From the NCBI RefSeq assembly GCF_012726235.1, contig NZ_JAASAH010000011.1:1-64000 (forward strand): a DNA stretch of 64,000 nt, given 5' to 3'. Positions 8,601 through 16,125 of this stretch are shown here, piece by piece; position 1 is the stretch's first letter; the number at the start of each line of letters is the position of its first letter. Origin of the DNA: Streptomyces sp. HNM0574 (GTDB lineage Bacteria > Actinomycetota > Actinomycetes > Streptomycetales > Streptomycetaceae). Both the position numbers and the translations under genes were made by a program. Under the pieces are notes generated by a model that did not search any database, was not told the origin of the DNA, and was given only the letters and a program-made list of their open reading frames with translations.

Positions 8601-8626
8601 GGAATCATCACCGCCGACCGGACGTT
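8601..8626 (+). promoter_or_regulatory. Sigma-R (oxidative/thiol stress) promoter of rbpA
   Basis: GGAAT at 8601-8605 and GTT at 8624-8626 separated by exactly 18 bases, the SigR consensus in Streptomyces. It lies about 60 bases upstream of the rbpA start codon in the right orientation. rbpA is an established SigR target in S. coelicolor. Confidence 0.8.
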
Positions 8627-8688
8627 GACCGGATGACGACGACAGCGACATCTGTCCTGTGGGCGACCAGCCCGGGAGGCACGAATTC

Positions 8689-9078
8689 ATGAGTGAGCGA
8701 GCTCTGCGCGGCACGCGACTCGTGGTGACCAGCTACGAGACCGACCGCGGAATCGACCTGGCACCCCGCCAGGCCGTGGAGTACGCATGCCAGAACGGAC
8801 ATCAGTTTGAGATGCCGTTCTCGGTAGAGGCCGAGATCCCCACCGAGTGGGAGTGCAAGGTGTGCGGAGCACAGGCACTTCTCGTCGACGGTGAGGGACC
8901 GGAGGAGAAGAAGGGCAAGCCCGCGCGTACGCACTGGGACATGCTCATGGAGCGGCGCACCCGAGAGGAGCTCGAGGAGGTGCTGGCCGAGCGGCTGGCC
9001 GTACTCCGCTCCGGCACCATGAACCTCGCGGTGCACCCTCGCGAAGGCAACGGCAACAGCAAGAAGAAGTCCGCCTGA
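8689..9078 (+). CDS. rbpA: RNA polymerase-binding protein RbpA
   Basis: 129 residues from ATG 8689 with GGGAGG upstream. It binds RNA polymerase and group-1/group-2 sigma factors and stabilises the open complex in actinobacteria. The zinc-binding residues known for Streptomyces RbpA are all present (Cys34, His38, Cys56, Cys59 in CQNGH and CKVC). The C-terminal sigma-interaction helix is visible in THWDMLMERRTREELEEVLAERLAVLR, and the tail is lysine-rich (NSKKKSA). Length and motifs are normal. Expression is predicted from a sigma-R promoter at 8601-8626, so it should rise under disulfide stress. A perfect bidirectional terminator separates it from convergent fxsA. Confidence 0.98.
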   Translation: MSERALRGTRLVVTSYETDRGIDLAPRQAVEYACQNGHQFEMPFSVEAEIPTEWECKVCGAQALLVDGEGPEEKKGKPARTHWDMLMERRTREELEEVLAERLAVLRSGTMNLAVHPREGNGNSKKKSA

Positions 9079-9100
9079 GCGGACTCCGCCGAGCGCGACA

Positions 9101-9148
9101 CGGCGAGAGGGCCGAAGGTCACGATCAGTGACCCCGGCCCTCTCGCCG
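9101..9148. terminator. Bidirectional terminator between rbpA and fxsA
   Basis: A perfect 14-base stem (CGGCGAGAGGGCCG with CGGCCCTCTCGCCG) continued inward by a second perfect stem (GGTCAC/GTGACC) with loop gatca, placed between two convergent genes. Confidence 0.85.
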
Positions 9149-9166
9149 TCTTCGTGTCGGCACCCC

Positions 9167-9832
9167 TCAGCCGCGGGGCGGTTCGTCCTCGCGTACGACC
9201 GAGCCCTCGATGACCTCGCCCTCGACGACCTTGCCGTCGGGCCGGTGGATGCGCATCTGTTCCTCGGCGGTGCGCGCCTGCTGGTAGGCGTCGCCCAGTG
9301 AGCCGGGCGCGAAGGCGCCGCGCCGCTCGAACCAGCCGCGGGTGAGGCGGCGCATCAGCGCGGCGGTCGGCGGGAAGAGGCACAGCAGCCCGGCGACGTC
9401 CGAGACCAGCCCGGGCACCATGATCAGCAGGCCGCCGAGCATGGCCAGCGCGTTCCCGCCCCGCGTGCGGGACTGCTCGCCGCCCGCGCTCTCGTCCGGC
9501 TTCCCCTGGGACTGGGCCTGGGCCTTCTGCACGGCGTCGGTCAGGTTGCTCCAGGCCCGGCGTCCGGCGCGCTTGATGGCCACGGCGCCGAGGACGAAGC
9601 CCGCGACGATCAGCAGCAGCACGGTCAGTCCGCCGGCCGCCTCCGCGACCAGCGTGAACAGCCAGATCTCCAGCAGGGCCCAGGCCGCGACCCCCAGCGG
9701 GATCAGACCGCGGGCGCTCAGGCGACGGCGGCCGCCGGGCCCTTCCGGCGTACTGCCCGGGCCGCCGGGCCCGCCGTCCTGTCCCGGCCGCTCACGCGGC
9801 TGCTCCTGCGGGTACGGTGCACGCGAGTTCAT
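9167..9832 (-). CDS. fxsA: FxsA family membrane protein
   Basis: 221 residues. After a proline/glycine-rich leader, residues about 45-100 match FxsA: PLGVAAWALLEIWLFTLVA, a second helix TVLLLIVAGFVLGAVAIKRAGRRAW, then a third hydrophobic segment (ALAMLGGLLIMVPGLVSDVAGLLCLFP). In E. coli FxsA overproduction relieves phage T7 exclusion by F; the normal role is unknown. The extended cytoplasmic ends are typical of streptomycete copies. Its start lies 3 bases downstream of the ppm1 stop, so it is the last gene of lnt-ppm1-fxsA. Confidence 0.88.
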   Translation of the reverse strand: MNSRAPYPQEQPRERPGQDGGPGGPGSTPEGPGGRRRLSARGLIPLGVAAWALLEIWLFTLVAEAAGGLTVLLLIVAGFVLGAVAIKRAGRRAWSNLTDAVQKAQAQSQGKPDESAGGEQSRTRGGNALAMLGGLLIMVPGLVSDVAGLLCLFPPTAALMRRLTRGWFERRGAFAPGSLGDAYQQARTAEEQMRIHRPDGKVVEGEVIEGSVVREDEPPRG

Positions 9833-9835
9833 GCT

Positions 9836-10606
9836 TCAAGTGTGCCTGCGGCCCAGGATTTTCTTCACCCGGCCCTCGACTCCCCAGGCGGTGACCCGCC
9901 ACAGCGCCTCGGCGACGATGTCGCGGCTCATCTTGGAGTTGCCGCGCTCCCGCTCGACGAAGGTGATGGGCACCTCGACGACCCGGTACCCGGCGCGTAC
10001 CGCGCGGTGCGCCAGGTCGACCTGGAAGCAGTAGCCCTGGGAGGCGACGTCCTCCATCCCGAGCCCCTCCAGCGTCTCGCGGCGGAAGGCGCGGAAGCCG
10101 CCCGTCACGTCCCGCAGCGGCACGTCCAGCAGCAGCCGGGAGTACGTGCTGCCGCCGCGGGAGAGGAGTTCGCGGGTGCGGGGCCAGTTGACGACCCGGC
10201 CGCCGGCGATCCAGCGGGAGCCGAGGACGAGGTCGGCGCCCTTGAGCGCGGTCAGCAGCCGGTGCAGTTCCTCCGGCTGGTGCGAGCCGTCGGCGTCCAT
10301 CTCGACGAGGACGCCGTAGTCGCGCGCGATGCCCCAGCGGAAGCCCGCGAGGTAGGCGGCGCCGAGGCCCTCCTTGGCGGTGCGGTGGAGGACGTGGACG
10401 CTGTCGTCGCGGGCCGCGAGCTCGTCCGCGAGCTTGCCCGTGCCGTCGGGGCTGTTGTCGTCCGCGACGAGGACGTGCGCGTCCGGCACGGCCGAACGGA
10501 GCCTGGACACCACGTTCTTGAGGTTGTCCGCCTCGTTGTACGTCGGGATGATCACCAGCGTCGTACCGAGCGGGCCACGCTCGCCCGGTTCTCCACCGTC
10601 CGTCAT
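9836..10606 (-). CDS. ppm1: Polyprenol-phosphate mannose synthase
   Basis: 256 residues. A GT2 glycosyltransferase of the dolichol-phosphate mannose synthase type: VIIPTYNEADNLKNVV at the N-terminus, ADDNSPDGTG for nucleotide binding, EMDADGSHQPEEL as the DxD metal site, and RDVTGGFRAFRR with SQGYCFQVDLAHRAV later. It transfers mannose from GDP-mannose to polyprenyl phosphate, the donor for protein O-mannosylation and lipoglycans at the membrane. There is no C-terminal membrane domain. The ATG overlaps the lnt stop in ATGA, which implies translational coupling. In Mycobacterium tuberculosis the equivalent activities are fused in one protein (Ppm1). Confidence 0.93.
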   Translation of the reverse strand: MTDGGEPGERGPLGTTLVIIPTYNEADNLKNVVSRLRSAVPDAHVLVADDNSPDGTGKLADELAARDDSVHVLHRTAKEGLGAAYLAGFRWGIARDYGVLVEMDADGSHQPEELHRLLTALKGADLVLGSRWIAGGRVVNWPRTRELLSRGGSTYSRLLLDVPLRDVTGGFRAFRRETLEGLGMEDVASQGYCFQVDLAHRAVRAGYRVVEVPITFVERERGNSKMSRDIVAEALWRVTAWGVEGRVKKILGRRHT

Positions 10607-12504
10607 TTCTGCCGCCCCTCCTGCCCCGCGGGCCGTCCCGGTGTGCCGTCGGCTGCCGGCGCAGCCGTCCGCCCCGCCCGCGCTGCGGCCTCGGACCGCC
10701 GCTTCCGGCCGACGATCCAGGCGCCCGCGCAGGACAGGACGCCCACCATAGCGAGGACCCACTCCGGTGCGGCCCCGACGCGGTCGGCGAGTGTCTTCTC
10801 GTCCCGCAGGGGGAGTTCGGCGGTGAGGACGTCGCGGGTGAACTCCTCGGTGCGCTGGAGCACCTTCCCGTCGGGGCTGACGACGGCGCTGATCCCGCTG
10901 GGCGCCGCGGTGACGACGGCGCGGCCGTGCTCGATCGCGCGCAGCTTGGACATCACCAACTGCTGCTCGGGCTGGCCGGTTTCGCCGTAGGTGGCGTTGT
11001 TGGTCTGCACGACGAGGGCGCGGGCACCGGCGTTGACGGTCTCGCGGGGGATCTCGTCGTAGGCGACCTCGAAGCAGATGACGTCGCCGAGGCGGGCCGG
11101 GCCGGTCTGGAGGACGCCGGTCTCGTCGCCGGGCCAGAAGTCGCGGGGCACCCGGTCCAGCCGCGTGATCACCTTGCTCAGCTGGTCGCGGAAGGGGACG
11201 TACTCGCCGAAGGGAACGGGGTGTTGCTTGGTGTAGGAGTCGCCGGGGCCCTTCTTCGGGTCCCAGACGATGCCCTGGTTCTCGACGTACCCCTCCTTCG
11301 TCGGGTGGTCGACGAGCGCGCCGACGAGGATGGGGACGCCGACGGCGCGGGCCGCCTGGTCGATCCGGGCGCGGGCCTCGGGCCACTGGTACGGGTCGAG
11401 GTCCGAGGCGTTCTCCGGCCAGATGACGAGTTCGGGCTGCTCCTCCTTGCCCTGCTTCACCTTCTCGGCGAGGTCGAGCGTCGCGTCGACGTGGTTGTCG
11501 AGGATCTTCATCGGGCGGCCGAGGAAGTCCATGCCGGGCTGTTCGACGTTGCCCTGCACCACGGCGATCCGCGCGGTGTCCGCGGCGTCCGTCGGCACCG
11601 GCACCGCGTACCCGGCGACGGTCACCACGCCGGCCAGCAGCAGCGAGCCGGCGGCGGGCGCGTGGCGGCGCAGCCCCCGGGGCGTGCCGGCGGCCTCCGT
11701 CCCGGCCCGCTCCCCGCCCGTGCGCCGGTTCCGCCACCGGGTGACGGCGGCCCGTACGCCGGGGAGCGCGAAGGCGGCGAGGAGCGAGGCGGTGAGGGCC
11801 ACGGCGAAGGTGACGAGCGGGGCGCCGCCGAGCGCGGCCAACGGGGTGTACGGCGAGCCGGTGTTGGCGAACGCGAGCCTGCCCCAGGGGAATCCGCCGA
11901 ACGGCGTGCGGTCCCGCGCCCACTCCTCGGCGACCCACAGGCAGGCGCCCCACAGCGGCCACAGCGGCAGCCGGGACGTCACGGCGAGGGCCGCGCCGAG
12001 GGCGGCGAGGAAGAGGGATTCGAGGAACGCCAGTCCCAACACCGCGTCCCAGCCCACGACATGGAGCCACTTCAGCAGGACGGTGAAGAACGGCCAGCCG
12101 AACGCCAGCCCCGTCCAGGCCCCTTGGCGTGCCCGCCTGCCCCGGGTGAGCAGCGCGAGCGCGGCGACGGCGAGCAGCGACAGCGGCCACAGCCCGTACG
12201 GCGGGAAGGCCAGCGCGAGGGCGACGCCCGCGAGCACCGCGCCGAGCGTGCGCGGCAGTTCGCGCCGGATCAGCCGGGCGGTGCGGCCGAGCCGTCCGGG
12301 GCGGGCGGTGGTGTCCGCGGCTTCCGGCGCTGCGGGCTCGCCGTCCGGCGCGGGCTCGTCGGCGGCCGGGGGCTCCTCGGCGGCGCGGCCGCGCCGGTCG
12401 TCCCGTTCACGGCGGGTGAGCGGGGAGTTCCGCCCGGTGTGCGGTCCGCCGTCGGCGGGACCGCCGGGGCGGGATGCGGCGGTGGCGTCGGGGCCCGATG
12501 GCAC
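10603..12504 (-). CDS. lnt: Apolipoprotein N-acyltransferase
   Basis: 633 residues from GTG at 12504, with AGGAAGG 8 bases upstream. About 90 N-terminal residues are Pro/Ala-rich and variable, followed by several membrane helices (LGAVLAGVALALAFPPYGLWPLSLL onward). The nitrilase-type catalytic domain carries the triad Glu364 (VIWPENAS), Lys426 (YTKQHPVPFGEYVPF) and Cys477 (VICFEVAYDE). It N-acylates diacylated lipoproteins in the membrane. Length is larger than E. coli Lnt because of the N-terminal extension and a linker near residues 255-285. It heads the lnt-ppm1-fxsA operon. Confidence 0.94.
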   Translation of the reverse strand: MPSGPDATAASRPGGPADGGPHTGRNSPLTRRERDDRRGRAAEEPPAADEPAPDGEPAAPEAADTTARPGRLGRTARLIRRELPRTLGAVLAGVALALAFPPYGLWPLSLLAVAALALLTRGRRARQGAWTGLAFGWPFFTVLLKWLHVVGWDAVLGLAFLESLFLAALGAALAVTSRLPLWPLWGACLWVAEEWARDRTPFGGFPWGRLAFANTGSPYTPLAALGGAPLVTFAVALTASLLAAFALPGVRAAVTRWRNRRTGGERAGTEAAGTPRGLRRHAPAAGSLLLAGVVTVAGYAVPVPTDAADTARIAVVQGNVEQPGMDFLGRPMKILDNHVDATLDLAEKVKQGKEEQPELVIWPENASDLDPYQWPEARARIDQAARAVGVPILVGALVDHPTKEGYVENQGIVWDPKKGPGDSYTKQHPVPFGEYVPFRDQLSKVITRLDRVPRDFWPGDETGVLQTGPARLGDVICFEVAYDEIPRETVNAGARALVVQTNNATYGETGQPEQQLVMSKLRAIEHGRAVVTAAPSGISAVVSPDGKVLQRTEEFTRDVLTAELPLRDEKTLADRVGAAPEWVLAMVGVLSCAGAWIVGRKRRSEAAARAGRTAAPAADGTPGRPAGQEGRQK

Positions 12505-12649
12505 GGTCGCGGCCTTCCTGCAGGTCGTGCGGTGGTGTGGTGACCGTACAACGGGGAGGGGCGTGCGCGGGGCGCGGGTGCGCGGGGCCGGGGCCGCTTG
12601 GAGCGGCGAGGAGAGGAGGCGCGGGCCGCCGTGGCGGCCGCGAGGCTAC

Positions 12650-12742
12650 GGATGGGGGCCCGGCACCCTTCGGGCCGACCTGGGGCTCGCTGGCTGCGAG
12701 TCGACCGAAAGCCGTTGTCTACTGAGCATCCGGGCCCCATCC
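12650..12742 (-). ncRNA. Candidate multi-stem structured leader RNA upstream of lnt
   Basis: GGATGGGGGCCCGG (12650-12663) pairs with CCGGGCCCCATCC (12730-12742) with one bulged G, enclosing at least two small hairpins: CTCGC/GCGAG (12686-12690 with 12696-12700) and a CCC-TT-CGGG turn. It lies 146-238 bases upstream of the lnt start on the minus strand. I do not recognise it as a known riboswitch. Confidence 0.3.
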
Positions 12743-12947
12743 GGGTCACACCCGCCGGCCGGCTAAAACCCTTCCGCCCCCGTGCCGCGGGCACTGGACC
12801 TGGCTCCCAGCGGTGGTGCGCCGGTGCGGCACACCACCCCGTGGCCCAGCGACGTTCGACTACTGCGCGGAAGTCCGCCGGCCGGACGACCTGTGGTGGA
12901 CTCGGCCGAACCTACCCGGCGACGGGCGCCGCCTGTCAACACTCCTT

Positions 12948-12980
12948 TGACCTGCGGAGTTTCACCAAATCAGCAGGTCA
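12948..12980. repeat. Perfect inverted repeat TGACCTGC-N17-GCAGGTCA
   Basis: Arms at 12948-12955 and 12973-12980, in a locally AT-richer stretch about 70 bases past the amidohydrolase stop. It could be an operator or a weak terminator; no adjacent regulator explains it. Confidence 0.4.
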
Positions 12981-13048
12981 GTGCGGAACCGGCGACGGCG
13001 GACCGACAGGCGCAGGGGACATCGTTCGGCCTACGCTCCGCGCCGCGT

Positions 13049-14692
13049 TCACTCGTTCGGCCGCTCGAAGACGGTCCGTCCCGCGACCACCGTCCGCAGA
13101 CAGAGCGGGAGTTGGGCACCCGGCGTGAGTTCGGGCAGGCCCGGGGTTCCGGAGCGCGGGTCGGTCGACCAGTTCGCGACGCGGGTGTCGGGCGTCTGCA
13201 CGACGAGCGCTCCGGTCTGCCAGACCGCGTAGTCGGCGGGTGCGCCGGGCACCAGGACGCCCGCGTCGTCCCGGCCCACGGCACGCCAACCGCCCCTGGT
13301 GTGCGCGGTGAAGGCGCCGCGTACGGAGATGCGGTGCTCGGGGGTGCGGTGGAAGGCTGCGGCGCGGATGGTGCCCCAGGGGTCGAGCGGGGTGACGGGG
13401 CTGTCGGAGCCCATCGCCAGTGGCACGCCCGCGCGTTGGAGCGCCGCGTACGGGTTGAGGGTGCGGGCGCGGTCGGCGCCGAGGCGGGTGGCGTACATGC
13501 CGTCCTCGCCGCCCCAGGCCGCGTCGAAGGCGGGCTGGACGGAGGCGGTGAGGGCAAGTTCGGCGAAGGCGGCCACGGTGTGCTCGTCGAGCATCTCGGC
13601 GTGTTCGACGCGGTGCCTGGCGGCGCGGACGCGGGCGAGGCCGACGCGTTCGGCGGCGGCGCGGACGCCCTCGGTGACGGCGAGGTTGGCCGCGTCCCCG
13701 ATGGCGTGGAAGCCCGCCTGGAGCCCGGCCTCGGTGCAGGCGGCGACGTGCGCGGCGACGGCCTCGGCGTCGAGGTGGGCGGTGCCGTGGTGCGGGGCGT
13801 CCGCGTACGGCTCGCACAGGTGGGCGGTGTGGGAGCCGAGGGAGCCGTCGACGAACAGGTCGCCGGCGGCGCCGACGGCGCCGAGCGCGCGGACGCGGGC
13901 GGCGTCGGCGGGCGAGGTCACGGGCTCGGCCCAGTAGCCGTGGACGCGGGGGCCGGGGGTCTCGGCGGCGAGGGCGAGGAGGGCGGTGAAGTCCTCCTCG
14001 CTGGAGATTCCGGGGCCTGCGCATTCGTGAACGGAACCGATGCCGAGCGAGGCCGCGCGGTGCAGCGCGGTGCGCTGGGCCTCGGTGCGCTGGGCCGCGG
14101 TGAGGGTGGCGTGCGCGGCGTCCCGTACGGCGTGGTGCGCGTCGCCGGTGAGCGGCTGGTCCGGCGCGTACCCCTCGGCCTCGGTGACGCCGGGGACGAG
14201 GTCGAGGAGCGCGGTGGTGGCGAGCGCGGAGTGCACGTCGGCGCGGCTCAGGTACAGGGGGCGGCCGCCGGTGGCCTCGTCGAGCTCGGCGTGCGAGGGG
14301 TGGCGGCGCTCCGGCCAGGCGGTGGCGTCCCAGCCGTGGCCGAGCAGGACGCGGTCGCCGGGGCGCGCCTCGGCGTGCGCGCGGACGCGGGCGAGCGCGT
14401 CGGCCAGGGTGCGGGTTCCGGTGAGGTCGAGCCCGGTGAGCGCGAGGCCCGTCGCCGTCGTGTGCACGTGTGCGTCCGTGAACGCGGGGGTGACGAGGGC
14501 GCCGTCGAGGTGGACCGTCTCGTCGACCCCGTCGGCGAACGAGTCCGCCGCTCCCTCGGAGCCGACCCAGGCGACGCGGTCCCCCTCGACGACCATGGCG
14601 GTGGCGAAGGGATCGGCGGGGCTGTGCACCTCGCCTCCGCGCAGCAGGACGGTACGGGGTGCGGTGGGGCCGGGGTCGGTGCGCTCGCTCAT
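13049..14692 (-). CDS. Amidohydrolase family 3 (YtcJ-like) metal-dependent hydrolase
   Basis: 547 residues from ATG at 14692. It has the amidohydrolase-3 arrangement: an N-terminal beta part (RTVLLRGGEVHSPADPFATAMVVEGDRVAWVG), the metal motif FTDAHVHTTATG near residue 75, FVDGSLGSHTAHL, FHAIGDAAN, RHRVEHAEML and AMGSDSPVTPLDPW for further metal ligands, and a returning small beta domain. Family members hydrolyse amides or formamides; the substrate cannot be inferred. An Lrp-type regulator gene lies 69 bases upstream on the same strand and may be co-transcribed with it. No signal peptide. Confidence 0.88.
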   Translation of the reverse strand: MSERTDPGPTAPRTVLLRGGEVHSPADPFATAMVVEGDRVAWVGSEGAADSFADGVDETVHLDGALVTPAFTDAHVHTTATGLALTGLDLTGTRTLADALARVRAHAEARPGDRVLLGHGWDATAWPERRHPSHAELDEATGGRPLYLSRADVHSALATTALLDLVPGVTEAEGYAPDQPLTGDAHHAVRDAAHATLTAAQRTEAQRTALHRAASLGIGSVHECAGPGISSEEDFTALLALAAETPGPRVHGYWAEPVTSPADAARVRALGAVGAAGDLFVDGSLGSHTAHLCEPYADAPHHGTAHLDAEAVAAHVAACTEAGLQAGFHAIGDAANLAVTEGVRAAAERVGLARVRAARHRVEHAEMLDEHTVAAFAELALTASVQPAFDAAWGGEDGMYATRLGADRARTLNPYAALQRAGVPLAMGSDSPVTPLDPWGTIRAAAFHRTPEHRISVRGAFTAHTRGGWRAVGRDDAGVLVPGAPADYAVWQTGALVVQTPDTRVANWSTDPRSGTPGLPELTPGAQLPLCLRTVVAGRTVFERPNE

Positions 14693-14761
14693 GGGGAACA
14701 GTTTCCCGCTCGCCCGCGACGTCCCGGCGCCCGGGGTCGGCCGCCGCGCTCCGCCCGCGGG

Positions 14762-15202
14762 TCAGATGCGGGGCGGGCGGGCCTCGTACGGGGTGGACAG
14801 GACGACGGTGGTGCGGGTCGAGACGCCGGAGAGGGAGCGGATGCGGGCCAGCAGGTGCTCCAGCTCGATGGGCGTGGCGACGCGGACCTTGAGGATGTAG
14901 TTCTCGTCCCCGGCCACGCTGTGGCACGCCTCGATCTCGGGCACCTCGGCGAGCCGGTCGGCGATGTCGTCGGGCGCGCTCGGGTCGAAGGGTTTGACCG
15001 AGATGAAGGCCGTCAGCGGCAGCCCCACCGACTCGGGGTCGACGAGAGCCGCGTAGCCGCGGATGACACCGCGCTGCTCCAGCCTGCGCACCCGCTGGTG
15101 CACGGCCGAGGTGGACAGGCCGGTGGCCTTGCCCAGGTCGGTGTAGCTCATCCGCCCGTCCTTGACGAGCAGTTCCACGATGTGCCGGTCGAGTTCCTCC
15201 AC
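14762..15202 (-). CDS. Lrp/AsnC family transcriptional regulator
   Basis: 146 residues from the GTG at 15202 (VEELDRHIVELLVKDGR). The N-terminal helix-turn-helix reads SYTDLGKATGLSTSAVHQRVRRLEQRGVIRGY, and the C-terminal RAM domain reads FISVKPFDPSAPDDIADRLAEVPEIEACHSVAGDENYILKVRVATPIELEHLL. These regulators form multimers and sense amino acids. No good ribosome site precedes the start, so a leaderless or slightly different start is possible. It probably regulates the amidohydrolase directly downstream. Confidence 0.92.
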   Translation of the reverse strand: MEELDRHIVELLVKDGRMSYTDLGKATGLSTSAVHQRVRRLEQRGVIRGYAALVDPESVGLPLTAFISVKPFDPSAPDDIADRLAEVPEIEACHSVAGDENYILKVRVATPIELEHLLARIRSLSGVSTRTTVVLSTPYEARPPRI

Positions 15203-15306
15203 GGCACAGAAACCTACCGTGCACCTCCCCCGGGGACACAGCCGAGCTCCGGCCACGGCCCCCGCGAGGGGTGCACAGGGCCGGAGCGTCGGCGGTGCGG
15301 CGCCGG

Positions 15307-16125
15307 TCAGCCGAGCCGGGCGGCCAGCGAGCGCATCAGGCGGATCTCGGAGCGCTGGCCCTCGGCCATGCCGCGGGCGAGGCGGACGACGGGCTCCGGA
15401 GCGGAGCCCTCGCGTACGCCCTCGGCCATGTGCACGCCGCCGCGGTGGTGTTCCGTCATCAGCTTCAGGAACAGCCGGTCGGCGGCGGTGCCGGAGGTCC
15501 GGTCGAGGGCGGTCATCTCGTCGCGGGTGGCCATGCCCGGCATGAGGACGCCCTGCCGCCGCTCGGCCGGTCCCGGCGGCGGCATGTGCATCCAGGCCAT
15601 CGCGGGGCGGCTGGAGGTGGGGGTGCGGCCCCACAGGTCGAGCCAGCCGAGCATCATGCCGCGCTGTGCCGCCTGGGTCTGCGCGATGTCGTAGGCGAGG
15701 GTGCGTACCCGCTCGTCGGCGCCGTTGCGCAGGACGCGGAAGGACATCTCGACGGCCTGCTGGTGGTGCACGGCCATGTCGCGGGAGAAGCCGACGGCGA
15801 CGGAGTCCTCGGCCGGGACCGTCAGCGTCCGGCCCTGTCCGGCGGACTGCCCGGTGCCGGGCGCCTGGCCGGTCGTGCGGGCCTCGGAGCCCGGCGAGAG
15901 CGCGGCGCCGGTCAGCAGCGCCGCGACGAGGGCGAGCCCGCCCGCGACGGTCAGCACCGGCCGGACCGAGCGCGCGGGCTCGGCGGCCGCTCCCCCGTCC
16001 CCGGCGCCGTCCGGGTGCGGGGGCGCGGGGGTGGCGGGCGCGGCGGGGACCGGGGGCGGGGCCGGGGTGGCGGCGGGCGCGACCGTGGGGGCGGCCGAGG
16101 GGGCGGCGCGGGTCATGGGCGTCAC
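15307..16125 (-). CDS. DUF305 family protein, membrane-anchored
   Basis: 272 residues from a GTG (16125) that overlaps the stop of the DUF3105 gene in GTGA, so translation is coupled; an internal ATG lies three codons on. An Ala/Pro-rich cytoplasmic stretch precedes one membrane helix (VLTVAGGLALVAALLTGAAL, about residues 57-77). The outer domain is DUF305, with its His-rich motifs FSRDMAVHHQQAVEMS and LMTEHHRGGVHMAEG, and Met-rich loops (MMLGW, MAWMHMPPPGP). DUF305 proteins are often near copper genes and may bind metal; that is only suggestive. Confidence 0.88.
   Translation of the reverse strand: MTPMTRAAPSAAPTVAPAATPAPPPVPAAPATPAPPHPDGAGDGGAAAEPARSVRPVLTVAGGLALVAALLTGAALSPGSEARTTGQAPGTGQSAGQGRTLTVPAEDSVAVGFSRDMAVHHQQAVEMSFRVLRNGADERVRTLAYDIAQTQAAQRGMMLGWLDLWGRTPTSSRPAMAWMHMPPPGPAERRQGVLMPGMATRDEMTALDRTSGTAADRLFLKLMTEHHRGGVHMAEGVREGSAPEPVVRLARGMAEGQRSEIRLMRSLAARLG

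Larger units (their letters stand above)
12505..13048 (-). other. Leader/intergenic region upstream of lnt
   Basis: About 540 bases between the amidohydrolase stop and lnt, with no credible gene. It contains a candidate structured RNA (12650-12742) and a perfect 8-base inverted repeat (12948-12980), described separately. Confidence 0.6.

Noticed and set aside
12270..12794. 174-residue minus-strand frame crossing the lnt start
   Set aside because: It runs in another frame through the lnt N-terminus and the leader hairpin; Pro/Arg-rich shadow translation typical of GC-rich DNA.
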